NCBI RefSeq assembly: GCF_014646355.1
Contig: NZ_BMNH01000005.1
Coordinates: 124,001-188,000, forward strand
Length of the DNA stretch: 64,000 nucleotides
Reading direction: 5' to 3'
DNA from: Nonomuraea cavernae
GTDB lineage: Bacteria; Actinomycetota; Actinomycetes; Streptosporangiales; Streptosporangiaceae
Below, piece by piece: positions 1-11,816 of this stretch (its first letter is position 1; each line of letters opens with the position of its first letter). The notes beneath the pieces are model-generated. The model was not told the DNA's origin and ran no database searches. It saw only the letters and a program-made list of their open reading frames with translations. A program made the position numbers and the translations under genes.

Positions 1-1
1 G

Positions 2-2344
<2,343 letters not shown>

Positions 2345-2372
2345 CGGCGGTTTTTGTCGGAAAGGGATGCAT

Positions 2373-3008
2373 GTGAAGTCGATTCGAGTGGCTGTGGCCG
2401 CTGCCGCGCTGGCTGTCGTGATGACCGCCTGCTCCTCTCCCATGGAGGCCGGCTCCGCGGCCGTCGTCGGGAACGAGCGCATCTCGGCGAGCGACCTGAC
2501 CAGAAACGTCCAGGAGTACGAAGCCGCGCTGCGCAAGGCCGGTGTCCAGCCCGACCAGATGGGGCTGCCGGGCAGCGTGCCCGAGGTCGTGCTCTACCAG
2601 CTGGCCAACGTCAAGCAGGCCGAGCAGCTCGTGCGCAAGGCCGGGGTGCGGGTCAGCGAGGGCGAGGTCGACCAGGCCATCGACGCCGCCCAGCAGCAGG
2701 GCGCCACCCTCGACCAGAACATGCTCTCCCGCGGCATGGCGCCGAGCCTGGGCCGCGACTACATGCGCATCTCGGTCGGCATCCAGAAGCTGCTCCAGCA
2801 GTACGGCGGCGGCACCGACGAGGCGGCCCAGCAGCGCGGCAACGAACGGCTGCAGAAGGAGGCCGCGACCATCTCGATCTCCTTCAACCCGCGCTACGGG
2901 AAGATCAACCAGCAGCGCACGGAGGAGAACCAGGCCCTGTTCGTCGACGCGGGCCGCTTCGGCAAGGCCGCCGAGCCCGCCCAGCCGCAGCAGCAGCCGC
3001 AGGGCTAG
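2373..3008 (+). CDS. SurA N-terminal-like lipoprotein
   Basis: A secreted lipoprotein of about 211 residues with a basic-hydrophobic signal peptide and the lipobox VMTAC, the Cys being residue 20 from the chosen start. After the signal it has a SurA/PpiC N-terminal type chaperone region (VVGNERISASDLTRNV) and no peptidyl-prolyl isomerase domain. It ends in a Gln/Pro-rich tail. I chose GTG at 2373 because GGAAAGGG at 2359-2366 sits 6 bases upstream of it; an in-frame ATG at 2367 would abut that box directly. It is probably an outer-leaflet folding helper, an inference from family resemblance. It lies between mfd and mazG and is 2 bases from mazG. Confidence 0.85.
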   Translation: MKSIRVAVAAAALAVVMTACSSPMEAGSAAVVGNERISASDLTRNVQEYEAALRKAGVQPDQMGLPGSVPEVVLYQLANVKQAEQLVRKAGVRVSEGEVDQAIDAAQQQGATLDQNMLSRGMAPSLGRDYMRISVGIQKLLQQYGGGTDEAAQQRGNERLQKEAATISISFNPRYGKINQQRTEENQALFVDAGRFGKAAEPAQPQQQPQG

Positions 3009-3010
3009 CC

Positions 3011-3946
3011 GTGCCGCTGATCGTCGTCACCACCTCGCCGCGGATCGCGCCGGGCCTGCTGAGTCACCAGGCCTGGCAGGCGCTGCGCTCCGGCCGGGTG
3101 CTGACCGGCTCGGAGGACCATCCGCAGCTGCCCTACCTGGCCGAGGCGGGTGTCGAGGTGACGGTCGTCACGCCCGACCCTCCGCGGCTGGCGGCGGAGG
3201 CGGTCACCGAGACCGTCGTGTGGCTGGCCGACGACGACGAGCGGTTCATGCGCGATCTCGGGCACGCGGCGATCGCGCTGGACGAGCCGCCGGTGATCGA
3301 GGTGGTGCCGGGCTCCTACGACCTGCCGGGCGCCCGGGTGCTCGACCTGGTCGCGGTGATGGACCGGCTGCGCGCGGAGTGCCCGTGGGATCGCAAGCAG
3401 ACCCACGAGTCGCTGGTCCCGTACCTGCTCGAAGAGGCGTACGAGGTGCTGGAGACGATCGAGCAGGGCGACTATCCGGCGCTCCGCGAGGAGCTGGGCG
3501 ATCTGCTGCTGCAGGTGGTGTTCCACGCGCGGGTGGCGGCCGGCTTCGACATGGACGACGTGGCCGCCGGGATCGTCGAGAAGCTGGTGCGGCGCCATCC
3601 CCACGTGTTCGGCTCGGTGCGGGCCGACAGCGCCGACGAGGTCAACGACAACTGGGAGGCCATCAAGGCCGCCGAGCGGGCCGCGAAGGGCGAGGAGACC
3701 TCGCTGCTGGACGGCGTGCCGCTCGGCCAGCCCGCCCTGTCGCTGGCGGCCCAGCTCGTCCGCCGCGCCGAGCGCGCGGGCGCGCCCGAGAGCCTGGCCG
3801 CCGCGGTCGGCCAGGGGGTGGGCCGCGAGCTGTTCGACCTCGTCCGCCGTGCCCAGGAGGCCGGTGTCGACGCCGAGGCGGCGCTGCGGGCCGCCGCCCG
3901 CTCCTACCGCGACCGGGTCCGCGCCTGGGAGTCCCGCGAGTCCTGA
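3011..3946 (+). CDS. mazG: Nucleoside triphosphate pyrophosphohydrolase MazG
   Basis: About 311 residues. The MazG NTP pyrophosphohydrolase domain spans roughly 110-225, with the metal-binding helices EEAYEVLE (near 141) and EELGDLL (near 160) and the family motif CPWDRKQTH. MazG hydrolyses (d)NTPs to the monophosphate and pyrophosphate and cleans up damaged nucleotides. The first 100 residues form an extra N-terminal domain that is usual in actinobacterial MazG. The GTG start is 2 bases after the upstream lipoprotein stop, so the two are translationally coupled. The sequence is open further upstream in this frame, but that stretch is out-of-frame lipoprotein coding sequence. Confidence 0.93.
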   Translation: MPLIVVTTSPRIAPGLLSHQAWQALRSGRVLTGSEDHPQLPYLAEAGVEVTVVTPDPPRLAAEAVTETVVWLADDDERFMRDLGHAAIALDEPPVIEVVPGSYDLPGARVLDLVAVMDRLRAECPWDRKQTHESLVPYLLEEAYEVLETIEQGDYPALREELGDLLLQVVFHARVAAGFDMDDVAAGIVEKLVRRHPHVFGSVRADSADEVNDNWEAIKAAERAAKGEETSLLDGVPLGQPALSLAAQLVRRAERAGAPESLAAAVGQGVGRELFDLVRRAQEAGVDAEAALRAAARSYRDRVRAWESRES

Positions 3947-3983
3947 CCGGGGAGCGCCTCCTCGGGGAGACCGCGCGTCCTGA

Positions 3984-5339
<1,356 letters not shown>

Positions 5340-5398
5340 TTTCGGGTACGGCTCGCGGTGGCGGTCCGCCGCGGGCCGCTACCAAGGGGGGTGCGGCA

Positions 5399-5818
5399 TT
5401 GGCGAAGAGACCACAGTTGACCGGACGGGCCGCGATCCTCGCGGTCGTGGTGTGCGCGATCGCGATGAGCCTGGCCTACCCTGTGCGCGAGTACATCGCC
5501 CAGCGGCGTGGCATCGCGGAGCTGAGGGCGGAGAAGGAACGGGTCGAGGCCGAGCGGCGGACACTGGACGCCCAGGCACGTCAGATCCAGGATCCCAACT
5601 GGATCAAGCGCACCGCCAAGGAGCGGCTCCACTACTGCGGCTCCGGCGAGAAGTGCTTCGTGGTGACGGACCCCGGGCTGGGTAAGGGGCAGGCCGTGGC
5701 GAAGCAGCCGGCCCCGGTGCCGCCGTGGTACCAAACGCTGTGGACGTCCGTCAAAGCCGCCGATTCGGGCACCGGCCTGCGGGCGGGCGCAGGAGAGAAG
5801 GAGAGTGTTGAACAGTAG
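5399..5818 (+). CDS. FtsB/DivIC-type septum formation initiator
   Basis: 139 residues: a short cytoplasmic basic N terminus, one membrane helix at about 11-30, then a coiled coil at about 33-65 (GIAELRAEKERVEAERRTL) and the DivIC-type region around DPNWIKRTAKERLHYC. Such bitopic proteins act in the FtsB-FtsL-FtsQ divisome subcomplex outside the membrane. The start is TTG at 5399, supported by AAGGGGGG about 8 bases upstream; no ATG or GTG start fits as well. A Cys pair (HYCGSGEKCF) follows the coiled coil. The position directly after eno and before DUF501 and ppx/gppA is a conserved actinobacterial order, as I recall. Confidence 0.88.
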   Translation: MAKRPQLTGRAAILAVVVCAIAMSLAYPVREYIAQRRGIAELRAEKERVEAERRTLDAQARQIQDPNWIKRTAKERLHYCGSGEKCFVVTDPGLGKGQAVAKQPAPVPPWYQTLWTSVKAADSGTGLRAGAGEKESVEQ

Positions 5819-6314
5819 CGAGGCCCCGGCCGAGAGCGACGTCGAGGTGGTGCGCCGGCAGCTCGGGCGTCCGCCCCGAGGGATGCGCGGGGTCGCTCAC
5901 AGATGCCCGTGCGGCAATCCCGACGTGGTCGAGACCGCGCCGCGGCTGCCCGACGGGTCGCCGTTTCCCACCCTCTACTACCTGACCTGCCCCCGGGCGG
6001 CCTCGGCGATCGGCACGCTGGAGGGCTCCGGCCTGATGCGCGAGATGCAGGCCAGACTGGCCACCGACCCCGAGCTGGCGGCCGCCTACCAGGCGGCCCA
6101 CGACGGCTACGTCGCCAGGCGCGACCAGGTGGCCGAGGAGGAGGGCGTGGAGCCGTTGCCGCGCGGCATGCAGAGCACCGGGGGGATGCCGCTGCGGGTC
6201 AAGTGCCTGCACGCGCTCGTCGCGCACGAGCTGGCCGTGCCCGGCGCCAACCCGTTCGGCCGGGAGGCGCTCGACGCCCTCCCTGACTGGTGGAGTGACG
6301 GACCATGCGTGTAG
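5805..6314 (+). CDS. DUF501 family protein
   Basis: 169 residues, a conserved actinobacterial protein of unknown function (DUF501). Visible landmarks are an N-terminal CPCGNP motif, FPTLYYLTCP, and a C-terminal region with RVKCLHALVAHELA and NPFGREAL. The Cys and His residues could bind a metal, but that is inference. Start choices are GTG 5805 and TTG 5808; AGGAGA lies at 5791-5796. It overlaps the FtsB-like gene by 14 bases upstream and the phosphatase gene by 10 bases downstream, so the three are one transcript. Confidence 0.85.
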   Translation: MLNSSEAPAESDVEVVRRQLGRPPRGMRGVAHRCPCGNPDVVETAPRLPDGSPFPTLYYLTCPRAASAIGTLEGSGLMREMQARLATDPELAAAYQAAHDGYVARRDQVAEEEGVEPLPRGMQSTGGMPLRVKCLHALVAHELAVPGANPFGREALDALPDWWSDGPCV

Positions 6315-7249
6315 CCGCTGTCGACTGTGGCACCAACTCGGTGCGCCTGCTGATCGCCGATGTCTCCGATGACACGCTCGTCGAGGTCGAGCGGCTGATG
6401 GAGATCGTCCGGCTGGGTCAGGGGGTCGACGAGACGGGCCGGTTGGCGCCCGAGGCGCTGGAGCGGACGTTCGGCGCGATGCGCGGCTACCGCAAGCTCA
6501 TCGACCAGCACGGCGTGCGGCACACCAGGGTCGTGGCCACCAGCGCGACCCGCGACGCGGCCAACCGGCAGGAGTTCGTCGACGGTGTGCGTGAGATCTT
6601 CGGGGTCGAGCCCGAGGTGGTCACCGGCGGTGAGGAGGCCGAGCTCTCGTTCACGGGCGCGACCAGGGGGCTGCTCAGCCTGTCGCCCGAGACCGGGCTG
6701 CCGGAGGGCCCGCTGCCGCCCTACCTGGTGGTCGACGTCGGTGGCGGCTCGACCGAGTTCGTGGTCGGTTCGCGACACGTCGACGGCGCGGTCTCGGTCG
6801 ACATCGGGTGCGTGCGACTGACCGAGCGGCACCTGCGCGAGGCGGGCGACCCGCCGTCGGCGACCGCGCTTGAGGCGGTGGTGGCCGACATCGAGGCGGC
6901 GCTCGACCGCGTGGCGGAGGCGGTGCCGGTCCAGGAGGCCCACACGCTGGTGGGGCTGGCCGGCTCGGTGACGACGGTCGCGGGCATCGCGCTCGACCTG
7001 CCCGCCTACGACCCGGAGCGGATCCACCACTCGCGCATCGCCGCGGGTCAGGTGCACGACGTCACCCGCCGGCTGCTGGCGATGACCCATGACGAGCGGG
7101 CCCGCATACCCGTGATGCATCCGGGACGGGTGGACGTCATCGGGACGGGTGCACTGATTCTTGATCAGATTGTGAGACGATTCGGGTTTACGCAGGTTGT
7201 CGTGAGTGAGCACGACATTCTTGATGGAATCGCCTGGTCAATCACTTAA
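6305..7249 (+). CDS. Ppx/GppA-family exopolyphosphatase/pppGpp phosphatase
   Basis: 314 residues of the ASKHA ATPase fold. The phosphate-1 motif DCGTNSVRLL is at residues 7-16 and the second phosphate loop DVGGGSTEF at about 143-151. The length matches the short actinobacterial Ppx form that lacks the C-terminal HD-like domain of E. coli Ppx/GppA. It hydrolyses terminal phosphate from polyphosphate and/or pppGpp; the sequence cannot say which. The ATG start lies inside the end of the DUF501 gene, so translation is coupled. The last 30 codons are less GC-rich than the rest. Confidence 0.9.
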   Translation: MRVAAVDCGTNSVRLLIADVSDDTLVEVERLMEIVRLGQGVDETGRLAPEALERTFGAMRGYRKLIDQHGVRHTRVVATSATRDAANRQEFVDGVREIFGVEPEVVTGGEEAELSFTGATRGLLSLSPETGLPEGPLPPYLVVDVGGGSTEFVVGSRHVDGAVSVDIGCVRLTERHLREAGDPPSATALEAVVADIEAALDRVAEAVPVQEAHTLVGLAGSVTTVAGIALDLPAYDPERIHHSRIAAGQVHDVTRRLLAMTHDERARIPVMHPGRVDVIGTGALILDQIVRRFGFTQVVVSEHDILDGIAWSIT

Positions 7250-7424
7250 AATCCGGTCAAATTGGGGCATTTCGGGATTCATGCCGTAGTTGAGCACGCG
7301 ATCACTTTTGTGCTTAGGTAAAGGAGCATTACGGGGGCTTTGCCATATTGCCGGACACGGATGATGTCGGCGTGGCGACCGTTCCCGAGCGCATCTTTTC
7401 CCTCACGGAATGGAGCACTCTCCC

Positions 7425-8888
7425 ATGATGTCCTCTCCCTTAGCACGGAAAGCGGTGGCGTTCGGCGCCTCCACTGTCGTGCTGGCCGGCATGGTGGCGG
7501 CACTGGCCGCCGGTCCCGCCCAGGCCGGCCCGAAGGTGGGCCAGGTCGGCCCGGCCGCCGCCCAGGCCGGCCCGAAGAAGCCGCAGCCGAAGGTCTCGGT
7601 CTCCACCCCCAAGGCCACGCAGCGCGACTACGCGGGGGCCTGTCCCATCAAGGTCAACGTCTCCGCCAAGATCAGCGTCAAGGCGACCGGCAAGACCACG
7701 CTGGCCTACCGCTGGCTGCACGGTGACGGGTCCAAGAGCAAGGTCAAGACCGTCCGGATCAAGGGTCACGGCACCAAGACCGTCACGGTCAAGCAGTCGG
7801 CCACGTTCAAGGACGACGTCAAGAAGGGCTGGGAGGCCGTACAGGTTCTCAGCCCCCGCAAGGTGACCTCCAAGAAGGGCTACTTCTCGGTCACCTGCGC
7901 CAAGGTCGTCGAGCTGAAGGAGGTCACCAAGGTCTCCGTGCGCGCGTGGGCGAGCCCGAGCTCCTACGTCGGCTCCTGCACGCCGGGCACCAAGATCGAC
8001 TTCACCGGCCTGATCAGGGTCAGCGACCCGTCCTGGGTCCGCTACCGCTGGATCCTCAACGGCAAGGTCGTCGACTACGGCAAGACCAAGGTGTGGCGCT
8101 CCAAGAAGGTCGGCTTCGGCATCTCCCCGCGCAGCAGCGAGCACGGCTACGCGGTGCTCCAGGTGCTCGGCCCTGACCGCGCCTACTCCAACAAGGCCCA
8201 CTACAAGGTCCTGTGCAAGTCCGAGGCTCCGGCCACCCGCGTCGCCGTCACCGACCTGGTCACCGCGACCAACCACGACGGCTGCAAGGTCGGCGCGCAC
8301 GCCGTCGTCCGGTCGACCGGCCCCGGCCGCGTCGAGTACGTGTGGTCGCTGAACGGCCAGCGCGTCCTCAGGGGCGACACCGTGTTCAACCACGGTGGCA
8401 AGCGCACCGTCACGCTGCCGGAGAAGGTCCTGACCGGCGCCGCGACCAAGGGCGGCAAGATCACGCTGACGGTCTTCGGGCCGCGCAACAGCGACTCGAT
8501 CACGCAGTCCTACGCCGCCTGCGAGGCCCCGAAGCCGACCGTGTCGGTCTCGGCGGTCACGGTGGCGGGTCAGCGCAACGAGATGTGCGCTGACAAGCGG
8601 GGTCCCGGCGTCGACTTCAAGGCGACCCTCACCAGCACCGGCCCGACCACCGTCAAGTACTACTGGGTGGTCAACGGCAAGCGCGACCACAACACGCTCG
8701 AGCGCCAGGTCAACGGCAGCCTCGACGTGCAGTGGGGCGTGGGCGGCACCCATGGTGCCTCGGTGACCTCGGGCTCGATCGAGCTCGTCGTCATCAGCCC
8801 CAACGCGACCTCGTCGGGCGCTGCGCAGTTCACGGCGACGTGCCCGGCGCCGTCCACCCCGGCGCCGGCGGCCACGCCGTCCGCCTGA
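7425..8888 (+). CDS. Secreted protein with four Cys-bounded Ig-like repeats
   Basis: About 487 residues; no family recognised. A signal peptide ends near AGPAQAG. Four tandem modules of about 90-100 residues follow, each bounded by a Cys near its start and another at its end (ACPIKV..FSVTC, SCTPGT..YKVLC, GCKVGA..YAAC, MCADKR..TATC). Each has a central Y-x-W strand: LAYRWLHGDG, VRYRWILNGK, VEYVWSLNGQ, VKYYWVVNGK. That is the pattern of disulphide-pinned beta-sandwich domains. A Pro/Ala tail ends the protein. It is rich in Lys, Thr and Val, so it is probably extracellular or wall-bound. Start ATG 7425 is favoured by GGAG at 7412-7415 over ATG 7410. A strong terminator follows. Confidence 0.85.
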   Translation: MMSSPLARKAVAFGASTVVLAGMVAALAAGPAQAGPKVGQVGPAAAQAGPKKPQPKVSVSTPKATQRDYAGACPIKVNVSAKISVKATGKTTLAYRWLHGDGSKSKVKTVRIKGHGTKTVTVKQSATFKDDVKKGWEAVQVLSPRKVTSKKGYFSVTCAKVVELKEVTKVSVRAWASPSSYVGSCTPGTKIDFTGLIRVSDPSWVRYRWILNGKVVDYGKTKVWRSKKVGFGISPRSSEHGYAVLQVLGPDRAYSNKAHYKVLCKSEAPATRVAVTDLVTATNHDGCKVGAHAVVRSTGPGRVEYVWSLNGQRVLRGDTVFNHGGKRTVTLPEKVLTGAATKGGKITLTVFGPRNSDSITQSYAACEAPKPTVSVSAVTVAGQRNEMCADKRGPGVDFKATLTSTGPTTVKYYWVVNGKRDHNTLERQVNGSLDVQWGVGGTHGASVTSGSIELVVISPNATSSGAAQFTATCPAPSTPAPAATPSA

Positions 8889-8914
8889 TCGGTCTCTCCG
8901 ACCGGTTGACCTGA

Positions 8915-8948
8915 CCGGGCGGCGCCCCTGTGGCGCCGCCCGGTTTTT
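8915..8948 (+). terminator. Intrinsic terminator after the secreted repeat protein
   Basis: A perfect 12-bp inverted repeat, CCGGGCGGCGCC at 8915-8926 and its complement at 8932-8943, encloses a 5-base loop and is followed by five T (8944-8948). It lies 27 bases after the stop codon. Confidence 0.9.
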
Positions 8949-9011
8949 CATGTGCCCCGACCGCTCCGCCCTGGTCCGAGGAAGTCCGGCCGATCGGGCA
9001 CCATCGATGTC

Positions 9012-9806
9012 ATGAGCTTCGTACCTCCCGGCACCGGCTGGCCGGACGATCCGGCGACCGCCGACACCCCGGTCGCCCATGACCCCGCCGACGTCCGCCG
9101 CCTCGCCGCCACCAGCCCCACCCTCGCGGAGCTCACCGCCCGGATGTCCGTCTGCCGCGCCTGCGCCCGCCTGGTGGAGTGGCGCGAGGAGACCGCCCGG
9201 GTGAAGCGGCGGGCGTTCGCGGACGAGACCTACTGGGGCCGGCCGATCGCGGGCTGGGGCGACGACCATCCGCGCATCCTGATCGTCGGGCTCGCGCCGG
9301 CCGCGCACGGGGGCAACCGGACCGGGCGGATCTTCACCGGTGACCGCAGTGGCGACTGGCTGTTCGCCTCACTGCACCGCTGCGGCCTGGCCGTACAGGA
9401 GACCAGTGAGCACGCGGGCGACGGTCAGAAGCTCATCGGCGCGCGGATGCTGGCGTCCGTGCGGTGCGCGCCGCCCGCCAACAAGCCCACGCCGGACGAG
9501 CGCGACACCTGCCGGCCGTGGATGGCGCGCGAGTTGGCCATGGTGGCGTCGAGCGTGCGGGTCGTCGTCGCGCTCGGCGGGTTCGCCTGGCAGGCCATGT
9601 GGCCGGCGCTGAAGGAGGCGGGCTACGGCCTGCCGCGCAGCAGGCCGCCGTTCGGGCACGGGGTGGAGGTCCCGGCGACGTACGGCGAGGCGCCCGTGAC
9701 CCTGATGGGCTGCTATCACCCCAGTCAGCAGAACACGTTCACCGGCCGGGTGACGGCGCCGATGCTCGACGACATCTTCACCAGGGCCGCCACTCTGGCG
9801 TTGTGA
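9012..9806 (+). CDS. Family 5 uracil-DNA glycosylase (UDGb type)
   Basis: 264 residues. Family-5 UDG removes uracil and some other deaminated bases from DNA. Motif A is [14 protein letters not shown] followed by FTGDRSGDW, which is the UDGb form rather than the family-4 form. Four Cys (CRAC near the N terminus; VRCAPP and DTCRP in the middle) are placed like the [4Fe-4S] cluster ligands of family 4/5 enzymes. The C-terminal motif is [11 protein letters not shown] chose ATG 9012; a longer reading from 8952 would start on the preceding terminator. No clear Shine-Dalgarno sequence is seen. Confidence 0.92.
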   Translation: MSFVPPGTGWPDDPATADTPVAHDPADVRRLAATSPTLAELTARMSVCRACARLVEWREETARVKRRAFADETYWGRPIAGWGDDHPRILIVGLAPAAHGGNRTGRIFTGDRSGDWLFASLHRCGLAVQETSEHAGDGQKLIGARMLASVRCAPPANKPTPDERDTCRPWMARELAMVASSVRVVVALGGFAWQAMWPALKEAGYGLPRSRPPFGHGVEVPATYGEAPVTLMGCYHPSQQNTFTGRVTAPMLDDIFTRAATLAL

Positions 9807-9860
9807 CGCGCATGACAGGTCACGGATTGGTAATTGGACGGTCTCATGACGTAGGCTATT

Positions 9861-9876
9861 TGTGAAAGCTTTCACA
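9861..9876. promoter_or_regulatory. Rex-type redox operator upstream of NDH-2
   Basis: TGTGAAAGCTTTCACA is a perfect 16-bp palindrome. It fits the Rex operator (TGTGAA, four variable bases, TTCACA) known from Streptomyces, where Rex senses NADH/NAD+. It lies 28 bases upstream of the ndh ATG and 3 bases after a -10-like TAGGCT (9852-9857), so it would cover the transcription start and block it. Confidence 0.8.
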
Positions 9877-9904
9877 AGCGTTCCCGTGAGGGTGGGCCCG
9901 AAGG

Positions 9905-11221
9905 ATGACCAAGCACATTCTGATCGTCGGCGGCGGCTACGTCGGCCTGTACACCGCGCTGAGACTGCAGCGCAGACTCCACCGTGAGCTGCGCGACGGA
10001 CAGGTGCGCATCACCATCATCGACCCCCAGTCCTACATGACCTACCAACCGTTCCTGCCGGAGGCGGCGGCCGGCAACCTCTCGCCCCGGCACGTGGTCG
10101 CGCCGCTGCGGCGGGTGCTGCCCAAGGTCCGGATCCTCAACGGCGCCGTCACCCGGGTCGACCACGCCGAGCGCACCGTCACCTTCCAGCCCGCCGAGGG
10201 CGAGGCGCGGCGGATCGGCTACGACCTCATCGTGATGGCGGCCGGCTCGATCTCGCGCACTCTGCCGATCCCCGGTCTCACCGACATCGGCATCGGGCTC
10301 AAGACCGTGGGCGAGGCCATCGCGCTGCGCAACCGGGTGCTGCACCTGCTCGACGTGGCCGAGTCCACCGACGATCCCGAGGTGCGGCGCCGCGCGCTCA
10401 CGTTCGTCGTGGTCGGCGCGGGCTTCGCGGGCGTCGAGGTGCTGGCCGAGCTGGAGGACATGGCCCGCGACTCGACGCGCTACTACCGCAACATCAAGCC
10501 GTCCGACATCCGCTGGGTGCTCGTCGAGGCCACCAGGCGGGTGCTGCCCGAGGTCGGCCCCGAGATGGGCAAGTGGACGCTGGAGCAGCTGCGCGAGCGG
10601 GGGATCGAGGTCAAGCTCGACACCCGCCTGGAGTCGTGCGTCGGCGGCCACGTGGTGCTCTCCGACGGCTCGGCGTTCGACGCCGAGACCCTCGTGTGGA
10701 CCGCCGGGGTCAAGCCGAGCACGGTCGTGAACGCCAGCGACCTGCCGCTCGACGAGCGCGGCCGGATCAAGACGACCACCATGCTGACCGTCGCGGGCAC
10801 CCCTGACGCCTTCGCCGCCGGCGACGCGGCGGGCGTGCCCGACGTCACCAATCCGGGTCAGTACTGCGCGCCGAACGCCCAGCACGCGGTGCGCCAGGCC
10901 AAGGTGCTCGCCGACAACATCGTCCGCCGGCTACGCGGCGAGCAACTGGTCGAATACCGCCACAAGTATGTCGGATCGGTCGCCGGTCTCGGCCTGCACC
11001 AGGGGGTCGCGAACGTCTACGGGGTCAAGCTTCGCGGATTCCCTGCGTGGTTCATGCACCGGACCTACCATCTGTCGCGGGTGCCGACGCTGAACCGCAA
11101 GGTCCGTGTCGTCGTCGACTGGACCCTCGCACTCTTCTTCAAGCGGGAGACCATCTCGCTGGGTGAGATGGAACACCCGCGCGACGGGTTCAGGGCAGCC
11201 GTGGCGACGACCCATCGCTAG
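9905..11221 (+). CDS. ndh: Type II NADH dehydrogenase (NDH-2)
   Basis: 438 residues. It is a single-subunit, non-proton-pumping NADH:quinone oxidoreductase on the inner membrane face. The FAD-binding Rossmann motif VGGGYVGLY is at residues 8-16 and the NADH-binding motif VVVGAGFAGVEVLAEL at about 168-183. FAAGDAAG (FAD pyrophosphate) and QHAVRQAK follow, and the C-terminal 60 residues form the amphipathic membrane anchor. The ribosome site GAGGGTGGG ends 8 bases before the ATG. The Rex-like operator just upstream implies induction when NADH is high. A terminator follows the gene. Confidence 0.95.
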   Translation: MTKHILIVGGGYVGLYTALRLQRRLHRELRDGQVRITIIDPQSYMTYQPFLPEAAAGNLSPRHVVAPLRRVLPKVRILNGAVTRVDHAERTVTFQPAEGEARRIGYDLIVMAAGSISRTLPIPGLTDIGIGLKTVGEAIALRNRVLHLLDVAESTDDPEVRRRALTFVVVGAGFAGVEVLAELEDMARDSTRYYRNIKPSDIRWVLVEATRRVLPEVGPEMGKWTLEQLRERGIEVKLDTRLESCVGGHVVLSDGSAFDAETLVWTAGVKPSTVVNASDLPLDERGRIKTTTMLTVAGTPDAFAAGDAAGVPDVTNPGQYCAPNAQHAVRQAKVLADNIVRRLRGEQLVEYRHKYVGSVAGLGLHQGVANVYGVKLRGFPAWFMHRTYHLSRVPTLNRKVRVVVDWTLALFFKRETISLGEMEHPRDGFRAAVATTHR

Positions 11222-11235
11222 TCCTGCAACGGCAG

Positions 11236-11265
11236 CGCCCCGGCGTCCTCGCGCCGGGGCGTTCT
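11236..11265 (+). terminator. Terminator hairpin after ndh
   Basis: Perfect 10-bp stem, CGCCCCGGCG at 11236-11245 and its complement at 11252-11261, with a 6-base loop, followed by TTCTC. It has no long T run, as is usual in high-GC genomes. Confidence 0.75.
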
Positions 11266-11303
11266 CGGCGCCCGCGAGATCTCGGACGAGAGGGGATCCT
11301 CGG

Positions 11304-11816
11304 GTGGGGCTCTCTGCGGTGACCGTGCTCGGCGTCGACCGGCCCGGCGTCATCGCCGCGGTCACCGGCTCGCTCGCCGACTGCGGAGCGAACATTCAGG
11401 ACTCGACGATGACCCTGCTCGGCGGCCACGTGGCGATGATGCTGCTGGTCTCGGGCGACCTCAGCTCGGAGCAACTCGTCAAGCAACTGGACACCCTCGA
11501 CCTGGTGGTGACCGCCTCGGCCGTCGACGCTCGCCGCCACTTCGGCTGCAAGGCCGGAGGGCTCGGCTACGTGCTGACCCTCCACGGCCCCGACCGGCCG
11601 GGCATCATCTCCGCCGTCAGCGGCGTGCTCGCCTCGGTCGGCGGCAACATCACCGGCATGAGCACCCGGCTCACCGGACGCCTCTACGTGCTCATCGCCG
11701 ACGTCGACATCCCCGAGCCGGTCGACGTGGCCGCGCTCATGTGCGACCTGGCCACCGTGGGCTCGGGTCTCGACCTCGAGATCACCTTCCGCCCCGTCGA
11801 ACCGGACCTGCTGTGA
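11304..11816 (+). CDS. Double ACT-domain protein, GcvR-like
   Basis: 170 residues made of two ACT domains (about 3-80 and 88-165). Each opens with the same beta-alpha motif: LGVDRPGVIAAVTGSLADCGANI and, in the second, LHGPDRPGIISAVSGVLASVGGNI. ACT domains bind small effectors, usually amino acids; two-ACT proteins of this size resemble the glycine-cleavage regulator GcvR. No DNA-binding or catalytic domain is present, so the partner is unknown. Start GTG 11304 has GAGAGGGG upstream. The stop overlaps the next GTG by four bases (GTGA), so it is coupled to the deformylase-like gene. Confidence 0.85.
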   Translation: MGLSAVTVLGVDRPGVIAAVTGSLADCGANIQDSTMTLLGGHVAMMLLVSGDLSSEQLVKQLDTLDLVVTASAVDARRHFGCKAGGLGYVLTLHGPDRPGIISAVSGVLASVGGNITGMSTRLTGRLYVLIADVDIPEPVDVAALMCDLATVGSGLDLEITFRPVEPDLL

